This document shows positions 1 to 9,534 of a stretch of DNA of 64,000 bases, one piece after another. The position numbers and the translations under genes are program-made. Location: contig NZ_JAGQAZ010000001.1 of NCBI RefSeq assembly GCF_024345375.1, positions 1,026,661-1,090,660 on the forward strand, read 5' to 3'. The notes beneath the pieces were generated by a model. That model was not told the DNA's origin and made no database searches. It saw only the letters and a list, made by a program, of their open reading frames with translations. Position 1 is the first letter of the stretch. Every line of letters begins with the position of its first letter. This DNA is from Cyanobium sp. WAJ14-Wanaka. Lineage in GTDB: Bacteria; Cyanobacteriota; Cyanobacteriia; PCC-6307; Cyanobiaceae.

Positions 1-116
1 ATCAATCCAGGGCTGGGGTTTCAGCCCGTGTCAACTGGGCCCGCAGAACCCGCCGCCGTTGTTACCATCTCGCGGTATCCATCAGTCCCGCGGGTTTTCC
101 GCACAGTTTCACCACC

Positions 117-1175
117 ATGACGATCGCTGTAGGGCGCCAGCCAGCAGCACGGGGATGGTTCGACATCCTTGATGACTGGCTTAAGCGCGACCGCTTCGTA
201 TTTGTGGGCTGGTCTGGCCTGCTTCTTTTCCCAACTGCCTACTTGGCATTGGGTGGATGGCTAACCGGCACCACCTTTGTTACCTCCTGGTACACCCACG
301 GCATTGCCTCCAGCTACCTGGAGGGTTGCAACTTCCTCACCGCTGCGGTGAGCACCCCGGCTGATGCCATGGGTCACAGCCTTCTGCTCCTATGGGGTCC
401 TGAGGCCCAAGGCGACTTCGTGCGCTGGTGCCAACTGGGTGGCCTCTGGCCCTTCGTGGCCCTGCACGGTGCCTTCTCCCTGATCGGCTTCATGCTGCGT
501 CAGTTTGAGATTGCCCGCCTAGTCGGCATTCGCCCCTACAACGCCATCGCCTTCTCAGGCCCGATTGCGGTGTTCGTCAGTGTTTTCCTGATGTACCCCC
601 TGGGTCAAAGCAGCTGGTTCTTTGCCCCATCCTTTGGTGTGGCAGCAATCTTCCGCTTCCTGCTCTTCCTGCAGGGCTTCCACAACTGGACGCTGAACCC
701 CTTCCACATGATGGGAGTGGCCGGCATCCTCGGCGGTGCCCTGCTGTGCGCCATCCACGGTGCAACGGTGGAGAACACCCTGTTTGAGGACAGCGACCAG
801 GCCAACACCTTCAAGGCGTTTGAGCCGACCCAGGAAGAGGAGACCTATTCGATGGTCACCGCCAACCGCTTCTGGAGCCAGATCTTTGGTATCGCCTTCT
901 CCAACAAGCGCTGGCTGCACTTCTTCATGCTGTTTGTGCCTGTGATGGGTCTTTGGACCAGCAGCATCGGCATCATTGGCCTGGCCCTCAACCTGCGCGC
1001 CTACGACTTCGTGTCGCAGGAAATCCGCGCCGCTGAGGACCCTGAGTTCGAAACCTTCTACACCAAGAACATCTTGCTGAATGAAGGTCTGCGTGCCTGG
1101 ATGGCACCGGCTGACCAGCCGCATGAAAACTTCGTCTTCCCTGAAGAGGTTCTGCCCCGTGGAAACGCCCTTTAA
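117..1175 (+). CDS. psbD: Photosystem II D2 reaction centre protein
   Basis: D2 pairs with D1 in the thylakoid membrane and holds the P680 chlorophylls, a pheophytin and the quinone QA. The 352 residues match the usual D2 length, and five hydrophobic helices are visible. The stretch [15 protein letters not shown] near residue 190 and AIHGATVE just after it carry the histidines expected for the special-pair chlorophyll and the non-haem iron. The start ATG follows a leader of at least 116 bases in which I see no convincing promoter. The gene overlaps psbC by 17 bases, the classical cyanobacterial and plastid arrangement. Confidence 0.98.
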   Translation: MTIAVGRQPAARGWFDILDDWLKRDRFVFVGWSGLLLFPTAYLALGGWLTGTTFVTSWYTHGIASSYLEGCNFLTAAVSTPADAMGHSLLLLWGPEAQGDFVRWCQLGGLWPFVALHGAFSLIGFMLRQFEIARLVGIRPYNAIAFSGPIAVFVSVFLMYPLGQSSWFFAPSFGVAAIFRFLLFLQGFHNWTLNPFHMMGVAGILGGALLCAIHGATVENTLFEDSDQANTFKAFEPTQEEETYSMVTANRFWSQIFGIAFSNKRWLHFFMLFVPVMGLWTSSIGIIGLALNLRAYDFVSQEIRAAEDPEFETFYTKNILLNEGLRAWMAPADQPHENFVFPEEVLPRGNAL

Positions 1176-2544
1176 TTCCTCCATGGTGGTCGGGGGCAAA
1201 GACCTCGACTCCACCGGTTATGCCTGGTGGGCGGGCAATGCCCGCCTGATCAACCTCTCCGGCCGTTTGCTGGGAGCCCACGTGGCCCACGCCGGCCTGA
1301 TGGTCTTCTGGGCCGGCGCCATGATGCTGTTCGAGGTGAGTCACTTCACCTTCGACAAGCCCATGTACGAGCAGGGTCTGATCCTGTTCCCCCACGTGGC
1401 CACCCTGGGCTACGGCGTGGGACCTGGCGGTGAGGTCACCGACCTCTATCCCTTCTTCGTGGTGGGTGTGCTCCACCTGATCAGCTCAGCTGTGCTGGGA
1501 ATCGGTGGTCTGTACCACGCCCTGCGCGGTCCGGAAATCCTGGAGAACTACTCCTCGTTCTTCGCCCAGGATTGGCGCGACAAGAACCAGATGACCAACA
1601 TCATTGGCTACCACCTGATCCTGCTGGGTGTGGGTGCGCTGCTACTGGTGTTCAAGGCGATGTTCTTTGGCGGCGTCTACGACACCTGGGCCCCAGGTGG
1701 TGGCGACGTTCGGATCATCACCAACCCGACCCTTAGCCCCGGCGTGATCTTCGGCTATCTGACCCGAGCCCCATTTGGTGGCGAAGGCTGGATCATCGGG
1801 GTCAACTCGATGGAAGACATCATCGGCGGCCACATCTGGATCGGCCTGATCTGCATCTTTGGTGGCATTTGGCACGCGATCACCAAGCCTTTCGGTTGGG
1901 TGCGTCGTGCCTTCATCTGGAACGGTGAGGCCTACCTGAGCTACAGCCTCGGCGCCCTGAGCTTCATGAGCTTCATCGCCTCGTCCTACATCTGGTTCAA
2001 CAACACCGCCTATCCCTCGGAGTTCTACGGCCCCACCAACGCCGAGTCCTCCCAGGCCCAGAGCTTCACCTTCCTGGTGCGTGACCAACGCCTGGGCGCC
2101 AACATCGGTTCGGCCATGGGCCCCACCGGTCTTGGTAAATACCTGATGCGCTCCCCCACCGGCGAGATCATCTTTGGTGGTGAAACCATGCGTTTCTGGG
2201 ATTTCCGTGGTCCCTGGCTGGAGCCGCTGCGCGGCCCCAATGGCCTGAGCCTCGACAAGCTCCAGAACGACATTCAGCCCTGGCAAGTGCGCCGCGCGGC
2301 TGAATACATGACCCACGCCCCCAACGCCTCCCTCAACTCCGTGGGCGGCATCATCACCGAGCCCAACTCGGTGAACTTCGTGAACATCCGCCAATGGCTG
2401 GCGTCCACGCAGTTTGTGCTCGCCTTCTTCTTCCTGGTGGGTCACCTCTGGCATGCAGGCCGCGCCCGCGCTGCTGCTGCCGGTTTTGAGAAGGGTATCG
2501 ACCGTCAGGCCGAGCCCACCCTGGCCATGCCAGATCTCGACTGA
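1159..2544 (+). CDS. psbC: Photosystem II CP43 chlorophyll antenna protein
   Basis: CP43 is an inner antenna of photosystem II with six membrane helices and a large lumenal loop that touches the oxygen-evolving cluster. I start it at GTG 1159 (protein begins [17 protein letters not shown], 461 residues). This gives the family length, and GAAGAGGT lies about ten bases upstream as a ribosome site. The open frame extends to an ATG at 1081, but those extra residues are unlike CP43. The gene is co-transcribed with psbD and ends just before a strong terminator. Confidence 0.97.
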   Translation: METPFNSSMVVGGKDLDSTGYAWWAGNARLINLSGRLLGAHVAHAGLMVFWAGAMMLFEVSHFTFDKPMYEQGLILFPHVATLGYGVGPGGEVTDLYPFFVVGVLHLISSAVLGIGGLYHALRGPEILENYSSFFAQDWRDKNQMTNIIGYHLILLGVGALLLVFKAMFFGGVYDTWAPGGGDVRIITNPTLSPGVIFGYLTRAPFGGEGWIIGVNSMEDIIGGHIWIGLICIFGGIWHAITKPFGWVRRAFIWNGEAYLSYSLGALSFMSFIASSYIWFNNTAYPSEFYGPTNAESSQAQSFTFLVRDQRLGANIGSAMGPTGLGKYLMRSPTGEIIFGGETMRFWDFRGPWLEPLRGPNGLSLDKLQNDIQPWQVRRAAEYMTHAPNASLNSVGGIITEPNSVNFVNIRQWLASTQFVLAFFFLVGHLWHAGRARAAAAGFEKGIDRQAEPTLAMPDLD

Positions 2545-2593
2545 TCAAGCTCAGCTGATCCGGTTAAACAGATCAGTCAGCCTGATTCGCCTT

Positions 2594-2622
2594 AGCCCCC
2601 GCCCCCCAGGCGGGGGCTTTTT
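2594..2622 (+). terminator. Rho-independent terminator after psbDC
   Basis: A 10-bp perfect GC-rich stem (AGCCCCCGCC / GGCGGGGGCT) with a 5-base loop is followed by a run of five T. It sits 50 bases after the psbC stop and ends the psbDC operon before the convergent maf gene. Confidence 0.9.
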
Positions 2623-2648
2623 GCTGGGAAGGAAAGTGTTAACCCCTG

Positions 2649-3245
2649 CTAAGGCGCCAACCACCGCCTCAGCAGGGGCAGGCTCAGGCCAATCACATTG
2701 GAATAGCAGCCCTCAATTCGCTCCACCAGGCTTCCGCCCCGGCCCTCCAGGGCAAAGCCACCGGCGCACTGCAAAGGCTCACCAGTGGCCACATAGGCAT
2801 GGATCTCAGCTTCGCCCACCGAGGCAAACTGCACCCGGGTGGTGACCGTTGTGAGGCGTTCGCCTTGCCCTTCATCAGCATTTACAGGGGCTGGCAGGAG
2901 GCAATGGCCCGTGTGCAGCTCCGCCCAGGCCCCGGCCATCCGCCGCCAGCGCGCAATCGCCTCTTCTGCATTGGCCGGCTTACCAAACACTTCTCCCTCA
3001 AACACCAAGAGAGAATCGCAGCCCAAAACGGCCTGGCCACCAACGACGTGGCCATCTCGATCGGCGCCGTGGGCCAACAACGAAACCGCCCGGGCCTTGG
3101 CCTGGGCCAAGCGCTGCACCAGGGCAATGGGGTCTGAATCAACGATCGAATCCTCATCAACACCACTCACCTGCACCCGGTGGGGGATGGCGGCCTGCTC
3201 CAGCAGGCGACGGCGGGCAGGGGAAGCTGAAGCAAGAACCAACAT
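2649..3245 (-). CDS. maf: Maf family nucleotide pyrophosphatase
   Basis: Maf proteins hydrolyse non-canonical or modified nucleoside triphosphates to monophosphates. The 198-residue protein opens with [17 protein letters not shown], the family's N-terminal motif, and carries the conserved [10 protein letters not shown] segment near residue 75. Length is normal for the family. The gene converges on psbC and lies divergently from the conserved protein at 3275. A septum-inhibition role is also known for some Maf proteins and cannot be excluded. Confidence 0.93.
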   Translation of the reverse strand: MLVLASASPARRRLLEQAAIPHRVQVSGVDEDSIVDSDPIALVQRLAQAKARAVSLLAHGADRDGHVVGGQAVLGCDSLLVFEGEVFGKPANAEEAIARWRRMAGAWAELHTGHCLLPAPVNADEGQGERLTTVTTRVQFASVGEAEIHAYVATGEPLQCAGGFALEGRGGSLVERIEGCYSNVIGLSLPLLRRWLAP

Positions 3246-3274
3246 CGGCGCAGGGGATTAGGGAGAATCACTCC

Positions 3275-3670
3275 ATGCAACACCAGTCGGCCCCATCCGT
3301 TGGCGATCTGCTCCACGATCAAAGGGCCATCGATCGGGCCTCCCTGGCCCTGCGCTGCCTCCCCTACCTGCGGGCCTTCTATGGGCTTGTGGCTGGCACA
3401 GCCCTTGGCAGCGCTGAACTCAACCAGCGACCTGATGCCCGCAAACTTTGCCCCCGCCCATTGGCTGCCGATCGGATGGAGGCGGATTGGATCTGGCTGA
3501 TCCAACTTGGGGTGCTACGCCGTGAAGTGGATGGCCAGGGCCTCACCCACAGGGTGCGCCTCACCCCAATGGGCCGCCGAGTGTTGCAGGGCTGGCAAGG
3601 GGAGATTCCCCGGGCTGGCCTACTTAAATCGCTGCGCAACGCTTTTAGGAGACACAAACCACGCTGGTAG
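3275..3670 (+). CDS. Conserved cyanobacterial protein, Npun_F0494-like
   Basis: A 131-residue protein with no signal peptide or membrane segment and a basic C-terminal end. The central stretch WIWLIQLGVLRREVDGQGL followed by RLTPMGRRVL resembles, from memory, the cyanobacteria-specific family called Npun_F0494. The fold looks like a small winged helix, which is inference only, and no biochemical role is known to me. It is transcribed divergently from maf, with 29 bases between the two starts. Confidence 0.65.
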   Translation: MQHQSAPSVGDLLHDQRAIDRASLALRCLPYLRAFYGLVAGTALGSAELNQRPDARKLCPRPLAADRMEADWIWLIQLGVLRREVDGQGLTHRVRLTPMGRRVLQGWQGEIPRAGLLKSLRNAFRRHKPRW

Positions 3671-3706
3671 ACGAACCCAGCCCCCTAATTGCGCTGTAGC
3701 ATTTTT

Positions 3707-3719
3707 GTACAACTTGTAC
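3707..3719. promoter_or_regulatory. Candidate operator of the antitoxin-toxin pair
   Basis: GTACAA-C-TTGTAC is a 6-bp inverted repeat with a one-base centre, placed 13 bases before the likely GTG start of the antitoxin. TTGTAC occurs twice here and a partial TTGT follows. Antitoxins of this class commonly bind palindromes in their own promoter, so autoregulation is the likely role. The role is inferred. Confidence 0.5.
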
Positions 3720-3731
3720 GTATTGTCCACG

Positions 3732-3953
3732 GTGGAAATCACGTTGAGGAAAACTGGCGGATCCGTTACCGCCACAATTCCAGGCGAAATGGCACGTCGT
3801 TTCCATCTCGCCCCGGGCGACCGGATCCAGGCCATTGAAACTGAGCAAGGCATACTCCTGACCCCCTTCGATCCAACTGTGCAGGAAGCTCTCGCCCTAG
3901 CTTCCGACGCAGCCCGCCAGTATCAAAACGCCCTCAGAGAGCTCGCCCATTGA
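3732..3953 (+). CDS. AbrB/MazE-type antitoxin
   Basis: A 73-residue antitoxin that would neutralise the Doc toxin encoded next to it and repress the operon. The sequence after the start (VEITLRKTGGSVTATIPGE) is the swapped-hairpin AbrB/MazE DNA-binding fold, with the C-terminal part (DPTVQEALALASDAARQYQ) expected to wrap the toxin. I chose GTG 3732; TTG 3723 in the same frame is an alternative. The stop overlaps the toxin start by four bases, the coupling usual in type II systems. Confidence 0.85.
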   Translation: MEITLRKTGGSVTATIPGEMARRFHLAPGDRIQAIETEQGILLTPFDPTVQEALALASDAARQYQNALRELAH

Positions 3954-4351
3954 ACCTGCTATCGGAACCCCGCTGGGTTCCTGCTATCGCCGTGACAGCG
4001 ATGCACCATCAGCAGATTCTTGAGCATGGTGGTCTTCAGGGCATCCGATCCCAGTCCACATTGGAAGCAGCTCTGGCCAGGCCGCAACAGCGCTGGAGCT
4101 ACGGCGAGCTGCAGTCAATTCCAGCTATTGCAGCAGCCTATGCAGAGGCCATCGTTCGTGCCCACCCATTTTCAGATGGCAACAAGCGCACGGGATTGCT
4201 TGTTGCCTTGGTCTTCCTTGGCCTGAACGGCTGTGCTTTCAATGCGTCCAACGAGAGCGTCGTGTCGACGATCCGGCGGCTCGCGGCAGGAGATTTGGCA
4301 GGGCCGGATTTGGAGGCCTGGTTCAACAGCCACTGCGGCAGCAGAGAATGA
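3950..4351 (+). CDS. doc: Death-on-curing (Doc) family toxin
   Basis: Doc proteins are Fic-fold kinases that phosphorylate elongation factor Tu and stop translation. The 133-residue protein has the intact active motif [11 protein letters not shown] from residue 72, matching HxFx(D/N)GNKRT. The start is TTG, overlapping the antitoxin stop (TTGA). Its stop TGA overlaps the ATG of cobQ, so the pair sits directly in front of a core gene. All key residues are present, so it appears functional. Confidence 0.9.
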   Translation: MNLLSEPRWVPAIAVTAMHHQQILEHGGLQGIRSQSTLEAALARPQQRWSYGELQSIPAIAAAYAEAIVRAHPFSDGNKRTGLLVALVFLGLNGCAFNASNESVVSTIRRLAAGDLAGPDLEAWFNSHCGSRE

Positions 4352-5898
4352 CCATGGCACGACCCACTCCCCTCATGGTGCTTGGCACCTCCAGCGGTGC
4401 CGGCAAGTCGTTGATGACGGCCGCCCTCTGCAGGGTGTTGCGACGTCGCGGCGAAACGCCCCTGCCCTTCAAGGGGCAAAACATGAGCAACAACGCCTGG
4501 GTGGACCAGGCCGGCGGCGAGATGGCCTATTCCCAGGCGCTGCAGTCGTGGGCGGCGGGCCTGGAGCCCCAGTGCCCCATGAATCCGGTGCTGCTTAAAC
4601 CCCAGGGTGACAGCACCAGCGAGGTAATCCACCTGGGCAAGAGCGTGGGCAATGCCCGGGCTGAGCATTACTACCGGGATTGGTTTCGCCCCGGTTGGGC
4701 CGCCATCCGCACCGGGCTCGAGCAACTGCAGGCCGCCTATCCCGGCGGTCGGCTGGTGCTGGAGGGGGCCGGCAGCCCGGTGGAGGTGAACCTCCAATCC
4801 CGCGACCTGACAAACCTGCGGCTGGCCCAATACCTAAGGGCCCGTTGCATCCTGGTGGCCGACATCGAGCGGGGCGGGGTATTTGCCCAGCTGGTGGGCT
4901 CCCTGGCCCTGCTGCGGCCAGTGGAGCGGCCCCTCATTAGGGGCCTGTTGATCAATCGCTTCCGGGGCCGCCGCGAATTATTTGACGAAGGGCGCCGCTG
5001 GCTGGAAAAGGAAACCGGGATTCCGGTGCTTGGCGTAATGCCCTGGCTGGATGAGTTATTTCCGGCAGAAGACTCCCTCGACTTGCTGGAGCGCCGCGGC
5101 CGCAAGATTGGCGCTGAGCTTGAGATCGTGGTGCTCAAGCTGCCATCGCTCAGCAATTTTTCCGATCTGGATCCCCTGGAGGCCGAACCAAGCGTGCAAC
5201 TGCGCTGGGTCGCCCCGGGGGAGGCGCTGGGCAGCCCCGATGCGGTGATTGTGCCCGGCAGCAAGCAGACCCTGCGGGACCTAAAAGCCCTGCAAGCTGC
5301 GGCCCTATGCAGCGAACTGCAGAGCTTTGCGTCAAAGGGCGGCCACGTCTTTGGTATCTGCGGCGGCATGCAAATCCTTGGCCTGGAGCTCAGTGACCCT
5401 GGCGGACTAGAAGGCGGCGAAGGGGGCGATAACAACCAGGGATTTGGCCAGGGATTTGGCCAAACAGAAGGTCTGGGCCTGCTGCCCCTGCGCACCGTTT
5501 TCGGCGGCCCCAAAGCCCTGCTACAGCGCAGTAGCCAGGCCCTTTGGCCAGCTGCGCTGAGCTTCAACAGCAACGGGAGCAACTGCGAAACCCTCCAAAT
5601 TGAAGGCTTCGAACTTCACCGCGGCAGCACCCAGGCCCTAGCCCCCTGCCAGCCGCTCTGCGCCGACGCCGAGCTGGGCTGGGTGGCAAACAACGTGGCC
5701 GGCACCTACCTACACGGCGTATTTGAGAGCGGCCCCTGGCGAAGGCGCTGGCTCAACCATCTGCGACAGCGCAAAGGATTGGCGTCCCTAAATGAATGCC
5801 AACCCCACCACAGCCAACAAAGGGAGGCATTGCTTGATCGTCTGGCCGATGCCTTTGAGCAGCACGTAAATCTGGAGCCCCTTCTGAACAGGCAATGA
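4348..5898 (+). CDS. cobQ: Cobyric acid synthase (glutamine-hydrolysing)
   Basis: CobQ amidates four side-chain carboxylates of the corrin ring using glutamine and ATP, late in cobalamin synthesis. The 516-residue protein has an N-terminal P-loop-like [18 protein letters not shown] and a C-terminal glutamine amidotransferase domain with the nucleophile elbow [11 protein letters not shown] glycine-rich insertion near residues 350-375 contains a short duplication (GFGQGFGQ), probably a surface loop. The ATG overlaps the toxin stop; ATG 4354 is a second option. Its last 11 codons recur beyond the FUSC insertion at 8032. Confidence 0.96.
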   Translation: MTMARPTPLMVLGTSSGAGKSLMTAALCRVLRRRGETPLPFKGQNMSNNAWVDQAGGEMAYSQALQSWAAGLEPQCPMNPVLLKPQGDSTSEVIHLGKSVGNARAEHYYRDWFRPGWAAIRTGLEQLQAAYPGGRLVLEGAGSPVEVNLQSRDLTNLRLAQYLRARCILVADIERGGVFAQLVGSLALLRPVERPLIRGLLINRFRGRRELFDEGRRWLEKETGIPVLGVMPWLDELFPAEDSLDLLERRGRKIGAELEIVVLKLPSLSNFSDLDPLEAEPSVQLRWVAPGEALGSPDAVIVPGSKQTLRDLKALQAAALCSELQSFASKGGHVFGICGGMQILGLELSDPGGLEGGEGGDNNQGFGQGFGQTEGLGLLPLRTVFGGPKALLQRSSQALWPAALSFNSNGSNCETLQIEGFELHRGSTQALAPCQPLCADAELGWVANNVAGTYLHGVFESGPWRRRWLNHLRQRKGLASLNECQPHHSQQREALLDRLADAFEQHVNLEPLLNRQ

Positions 5899-5921
5899 GT
5901 GAGGTATTAATCCACTGGCCC
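5862..5921. repeat. Direct repeat, left copy of cobQ-ferredoxin junction
   Basis: These 60 bases match 8032-8091 at 55 positions. The copy spans the last 11 codons of cobQ, its stop overlapping an ATG, and the first nine codons of the ferredoxin gene. The two copies bound the two-gene FUSC insertion exactly: the stop codon of the FUSC gene on the other strand begins at 5922. Confidence 0.93.
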
Positions 5922-5957
5922 CTAATGATTAATTGTCGCCCCGTAACGCCTGGTTGA
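5895..5957 (+). pseudogene. Fragment of the ferredoxin gene start
   Basis: ATG 5895 opens a 20-codon frame whose first nine residues (MSEVLIHWP) are identical to the start of the intact ferredoxin at 8065, using different codons for Val and Leu. After residue nine the frame runs into the inserted DNA and stops. It is the stump left where the insertion separated the ferredoxin from cobQ, and is not expected to be functional. Confidence 0.8.
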
Positions 5958-7055
5958 CAATTCCAGCCAGCGACGATCCATATTCTTGATAATCGACCCA
6001 ACTTGATAACAAAGCAAGCAACGCCGAGCCAATCGGCTAAAATGCACAGAAGACGAAAAAGAAACCTCTTTGTGCTGCGCAATAATAGCCTCTTCTTGAG
6101 TTCGTAACTTATCCATTAGGCGCTCGAGATCGATTCTTATAAATTTAGGTTTCTGCTGTAACTGAATTGAATAAAGTTGAAGTGGATTAGCCTGAAGGCG
6201 CGCTATCCAGTCACCAAGTTGATCGATACATCCTGCCAGAAGTGCCGCTTCTTGACAGTGCAGAATCTCGATTTCAGCAGAAAACTCCTGGGATTCTCTC
6301 AAAGCTCTCAAGGCAGTAATACAGCCAGCAAGTGCCGCACAACAACGTTCCAACTCGTGCCAAAGGTGGGCTAGGGGCTGGCCATAGGGATTAACACCTA
6401 ATTCAACAATCGCGGCAGGGCGACTTTTTTTCAACTCAACCAGAGCATGCATTAACTGCCGATGCATCTGTTTACGTTCGCTTGGCTGCAGCCAAATCTC
6501 CGTAGAACCCGTCATCAAAACCCTCGCCTGAAGCAACGCCTCACGCTGCATTGCCAACAAGGATTGAACATTGCGATGGTGATCTCTAATCGCCGTATTT
6601 GGCCAGAACAGATGCAGGCTGAGCAGCGCCAGCAGAACTCCTAGGGCAGTCCAGATGATCTTTAGCCGTAGCGAACTATCGATAGCAGCGGTGGACTGCA
6701 TCGTCCAACCCATAATCACCACCAAGCCTGCAATTTTATAGCCAGCCTGCAGCCCCAGTAAACCGCCAATCAACCTGATTAGGCCAAGTGTCAGGCCCAG
6801 GCCAAACGGAAATGGCAGCAAGGCTAGGGCTGGCTGACAAATCAACAACACAATGGCTCCAAGCCCCGTGCAGACCACTCGCTGCAGCCCCAAGACGTAG
6901 GAACTTCCGTAGCTTCCAGCCATCACCGCAGCAATCGTTAGCGGCATGTAATAGCCATCTGGCACGGAACTGAGGCTGCCCAGCCCGGCCGCTAAGCCGA
7001 TGGAGATAGCCAAACGCAGGTCTTCGCGCTGAATCAGCGACATGCGTTGCGGCAA
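5922..7055 (-). CDS. FUSC-type membrane protein (aromatic acid exporter-like)
   Basis: A 377-residue inner-membrane protein with about six hydrophobic segments in the first 150 residues (for example IAAVMAGSYGSSYVLGL and VICQPALALLPFPFGLGLTL region), then a long helical cytoplasmic part. This layout is that of the FUSC/aromatic acid exporter superfamily, where two such halves normally form one transporter. The substrate is unknown. It overlaps the upstream FUSC gene by 22 bases, so the two are one operon and probably a heteromeric pair. Base use is more AT-rich than the neighbours, consistent with transfer. Confidence 0.75.
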   Translation of the reverse strand: MPQRMSLIQREDLRLAISIGLAAGLGSLSSVPDGYYMPLTIAAVMAGSYGSSYVLGLQRVVCTGLGAIVLLICQPALALLPFPFGLGLTLGLIRLIGGLLGLQAGYKIAGLVVIMGWTMQSTAAIDSSLRLKIIWTALGVLLALLSLHLFWPNTAIRDHHRNVQSLLAMQREALLQARVLMTGSTEIWLQPSERKQMHRQLMHALVELKKSRPAAIVELGVNPYGQPLAHLWHELERCCAALAGCITALRALRESQEFSAEIEILHCQEAALLAGCIDQLGDWIARLQANPLQLYSIQLQQKPKFIRIDLERLMDKLRTQEEAIIAQHKEVSFSSSVHFSRLARRCLLCYQVGSIIKNMDRRWLELSTRRYGATINH

Positions 7056-7960
7056 AGGGTCATGCTGTGCAAGGCCTGCTGGACCCGCTGCCGCTCATCA
7101 TCGATGGCCGCAGTAAGCAACGGCGAGCGCTTCCCCGATATAAACAGCGCTTGATGGCGTTCAAGTTCTAGGAAATGGTGAAGCAAAGTCTCCCAGAGCA
7201 GCAAACGTTGCCACCAGCGCTTGCGGCGTACTATTGCGGCCTGTTGGCTTCGCATCGCCAATTCAACAAGTCGGGCTAAACGCAGCAGCCCCTCGGTTAG
7301 ATCAATCTCTGCCGATTTTAAAAGACTGCCTTCTGCATTAATCAGGTGTGCTGAAGTTGCCTGTTGAATCGGAGACATCAGATGGAATCCGCCAATCAAT
7401 CTGATTTGATGATCTAGTGCTAGATCAAGCCGCTCCAACTCAACCAGACGATTGCGCGGCCAAAAGAGGAAAGAGACAGTCACAGCCACCACTATTCCGA
7501 TGATTACATCTAGGCTGCGATTGAATACAAAATTCCAGCTGAAATCCGCCTGGCCGGGAATCATCAAAAACATCACTATTATTGTCATCGCAGTGGACAG
7601 ACCGCCTTGCCAACCCATCAGGCGGAGCAAAGGAAGACAAAAAAGACAAGCGATCAAAACCGCCACCCAACCGGATACAATTGTATGCACAAGAAAGGTA
7701 ATTAATGCTCCCAGAATCGTGCCAAAAATTCTTCCCTTAGCTGCCGGGATTGTGAGCTCATCATTGTCATCAACAACGATCAACGCCGCATATAGCGAAT
7801 ACCAGAGATAGGCCGTGCGATCACTCCACAGAGCAATTGCTGCTGTCCCGAACATGACTGCAGCCAGACGTAGACTCTGTCTCAACAAATCCGGCGTCAA
7901 GCGAACGACCTTATTCAAAACCCAACTGACAGGAGAACAAGAACTGTGGGAACTGGACAT
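7034..7960 (-). CDS. FUSC-type membrane protein, partner of the next gene
   Basis: A 308-residue protein counted from ATG 7960 (MSSSHSSCSPVSW). The N-terminal half has about six membrane segments (AVMFGTAAIALWSD, GRIFGTILGALITFLVHTIV, VIIGIVVAVTVSFLFW). The motif FLFWPRNR at the end of the membrane region parallels HLFWPNTA in the partner, so the two are related halves. A soluble helical tail follows. The family exports aromatic acids and similar compounds, but the substrate is not readable here. The frame is open to 8143, but the extra residues overlap the ferredoxin gene and look non-coding. Confidence 0.75.
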   Translation of the reverse strand: MSSSHSSCSPVSWVLNKVVRLTPDLLRQSLRLAAVMFGTAAIALWSDRTAYLWYSLYAALIVVDDNDELTIPAAKGRIFGTILGALITFLVHTIVSGWVAVLIACLFCLPLLRLMGWQGGLSTAMTIIVMFLMIPGQADFSWNFVFNRSLDVIIGIVVAVTVSFLFWPRNRLVELERLDLALDHQIRLIGGFHLMSPIQQATSAHLINAEGSLLKSAEIDLTEGLLRLARLVELAMRSQQAAIVRRKRWWQRLLLWETLLHHFLELERHQALFISGKRSPLLTAAIDDERQRVQQALHSMTLCRNACR

Positions 7961-8031
7961 TTCCCTAGAGTTTGATGCCAAACCACTGATTAGGGAAGAG
8001 GAGATTCCAATTACAAAGGCCTGGTGACCCC

Positions 8032-8091
8032 GCACGTGAATCTGGAGCCCCTTCTGAACACGCCATGAGTGAGGTTTTGATCCACTGGCCC
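8032..8091. repeat. Direct repeat, right copy of cobQ-ferredoxin junction
   Basis: The partner of 5862-5921. It carries a relic of the cobQ 3' end ([11 protein letters not shown] then stop, 8033-8068), with the intact ferredoxin ATG overlapping that stop at 8065. Of five differences from the left copy, three are synonymous (one Val in cobQ, one Val and one Leu in the ferredoxin). The other two change the last two cobQ codons. Confidence 0.93.
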
Positions 8092-8304
8092 GATGGCAGC
8101 AGCTGCCTGGTAGCTGGCGGCACCGATTGGCTTGAGGCCGCAAGCAGGGCCGGTTACGACATTCCGACGGGGTGCTTGGGGGGCAGCTGCGGCGCCTGCG
8201 AAATCGATGTCAACGGTGAAACCGTGCGGGCCTGCATCGCCACTGTTCCTAGTGAAGCAATTAGTGAGATCAGGGTGGAGCTGGTCAGTGATCCCTTCTG
8301 GTAA
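8065..8304 (+). CDS. Small plant-type 2Fe-2S ferredoxin
   Basis: A 79-residue electron carrier. Cysteines at 37, 42, 45 and 57 give CX4CX2CX11C (GCLGGSCGACEIDVNGETVRAC region), a 2Fe-2S ligand set with a much shorter last spacing than photosynthetic ferredoxins. The original arrangement was an ATGA overlap with cobQ, which suggests a shared operon and possibly a redox role in cobalamin synthesis (inference). The FUSC insertion has now separated it from that promoter. Expression must begin in or before the inserted DNA. Confidence 0.9.
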   Translation: MSEVLIHWPDGSSCLVAGGTDWLEAASRAGYDIPTGCLGGSCGACEIDVNGETVRACIATVPSEAISEIRVELVSDPFW

Positions 8305-8334
8305 CTGCTATCACGCTGCCTTAACCAAGCTGCC

Positions 8335-9534
8335 TTAATCGCGCTGAATCAGGCCGCCACCCAGCAACACCTCACCGGCATAGAAAACTGCCGCCTGGCC
8401 AGGGGTGATCGAAAATTGTTCATCGCGAAACTGCAATTGACAGCGACTGGGTCGATCCGCCGCCGCATCAGCATCGGTGGCAGCTAAGGGGGTGAGCAGG
8501 GCCGGCTCAGGGGCACTGCGATAACGCACCTGCGCCTCCACCTGCATCGGCTCCAAGGGGGCCCCAATCGAAACCCAATTCACCGCACCAACAATGCATT
8601 CGGAGCGGGCAGCCTGGGCGCGGGGCGCCACCACCACCCGATTCAAGGCCGCATCTAGCCGCACCACATGCAAGGGTTCGCTCCAGGCCACCCCCAACCC
8701 CTTGCGTTGGCCGATGGTGAAGTGCTCGATGCCATCGTGGCTGCCCACCACAGTGCCATCGACAAGCACGATCTCCCCGGGTCGCTCGGGCAGGTAGGCA
8801 TCCAAAAAGGCCTTCATTGAGCCGTGGTGATCAGCCAAGCAGAGGTCTTGGCTTTCCGGCTTTTGGGCCGTGCGCAAACCGTGGCGGGCAGCCTCCAGGC
8901 GCGTATCGGCCTTGGTGAGCTCCCCCAGGGGAAACACCAGCCGGCCCAAAACCTCCTGGGGCAGGTCGTAGAGGAAGTAGCTCTGGTCTTTTAGGCCGTC
9001 TAGGCCCCGCAAAAGCTGATGGCGGCCGTTGTCGCTTTGGCTGGCCTGGCGCACCCTGGCGTAGTGCCCGGTGGCAATTCGCTCCAGGTCGCGCTCCTGC
9101 TTGGCCCAGGCGAGCATCGGTCCAAATTTGACCTCCCGGTTGCAGCGGGAACAGGGCAGGGGGGTAAGGCCAGAGCCGTAGTCCGCAACAAGGAAATCGA
9201 CGATCTGCTCCTGGAAGTGGGCGCGCAGATCCACCACGTGGTGGGGCACTTCCAACTGCTCACAGATGCCAGCCGCATCAACCAGGCCCTCAGCGCAGCA
9301 GGCCCCCTTGCCACTCATCAACCAAAGGGTGAGGCCTTCCACGTCCCAGCCCGCCTCCACCAACAGAGCTGCGGTGAGCGAACTATCTACCCCGCCGGAA
9401 AGGCCCACCGCCACCCGATGCTCCCCAGGCCAAGAACGCAACCGCTCCAGGGCCTCTGCCCCCGCAGGGGTGGCCGCAACGATCTTTGCCGCCTTAGGCG
9501 AAGCGGCCACTAGGGGGGTAGGGGTAGCGCTCAA
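8335..9534 (-). CDS. mnmA: tRNA-specific 2-thiouridylase
   Basis: MnmA thiolates U34 in the wobble position of Glu, Gln and Lys tRNAs. The 399-residue protein has the PP-loop SGGVDSS at residues 46-52, the catalytic cysteine in PCSRCN and the second cysteine in SQDLC, with the C-terminal beta-barrel domain complete. The N-terminus carries about 35 extra residues before the PP-loop, so a later start is possible. It ends convergently 30 bases after the ferredoxin gene and is divergent from the sigma factor gene. Confidence 0.96.
   Translation of the reverse strand: MSATPTPLVAASPKAAKIVAATPAGAEALERLRSWPGEHRVAVGLSGGVDSSLTAALLVEAGWDVEGLTLWLMSGKGACCAEGLVDAAGICEQLEVPHHVVDLRAHFQEQIVDFLVADYGSGLTPLPCSRCNREVKFGPMLAWAKQERDLERIATGHYARVRQASQSDNGRHQLLRGLDGLKDQSYFLYDLPQEVLGRLVFPLGELTKADTRLEAARHGLRTAQKPESQDLCLADHHGSMKAFLDAYLPERPGEIVLVDGTVVGSHDGIEHFTIGQRKGLGVAWSEPLHVVRLDAALNRVVVAPRAQAARSECIVGAVNWVSIGAPLEPMQVEAQVRYRSAPEPALLTPLAATDADAAADRPSRCQLQFRDEQFSITPGQAAVFYAGEVLLGGGLIQRD

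Noticed and set aside
1-116. Sigma-70 promoter for psbD
   Set aside because: TTGTTA and TATCCA can be found, but they are only 11 bases apart, too close for a normal promoter.
1081-1158. ATG start of psbC 78 bases upstream
   Set aside because: The extra residues are out-of-frame psbD sequence; GTG 1159 with its upstream purine-rich site gives the conserved CP43 start.
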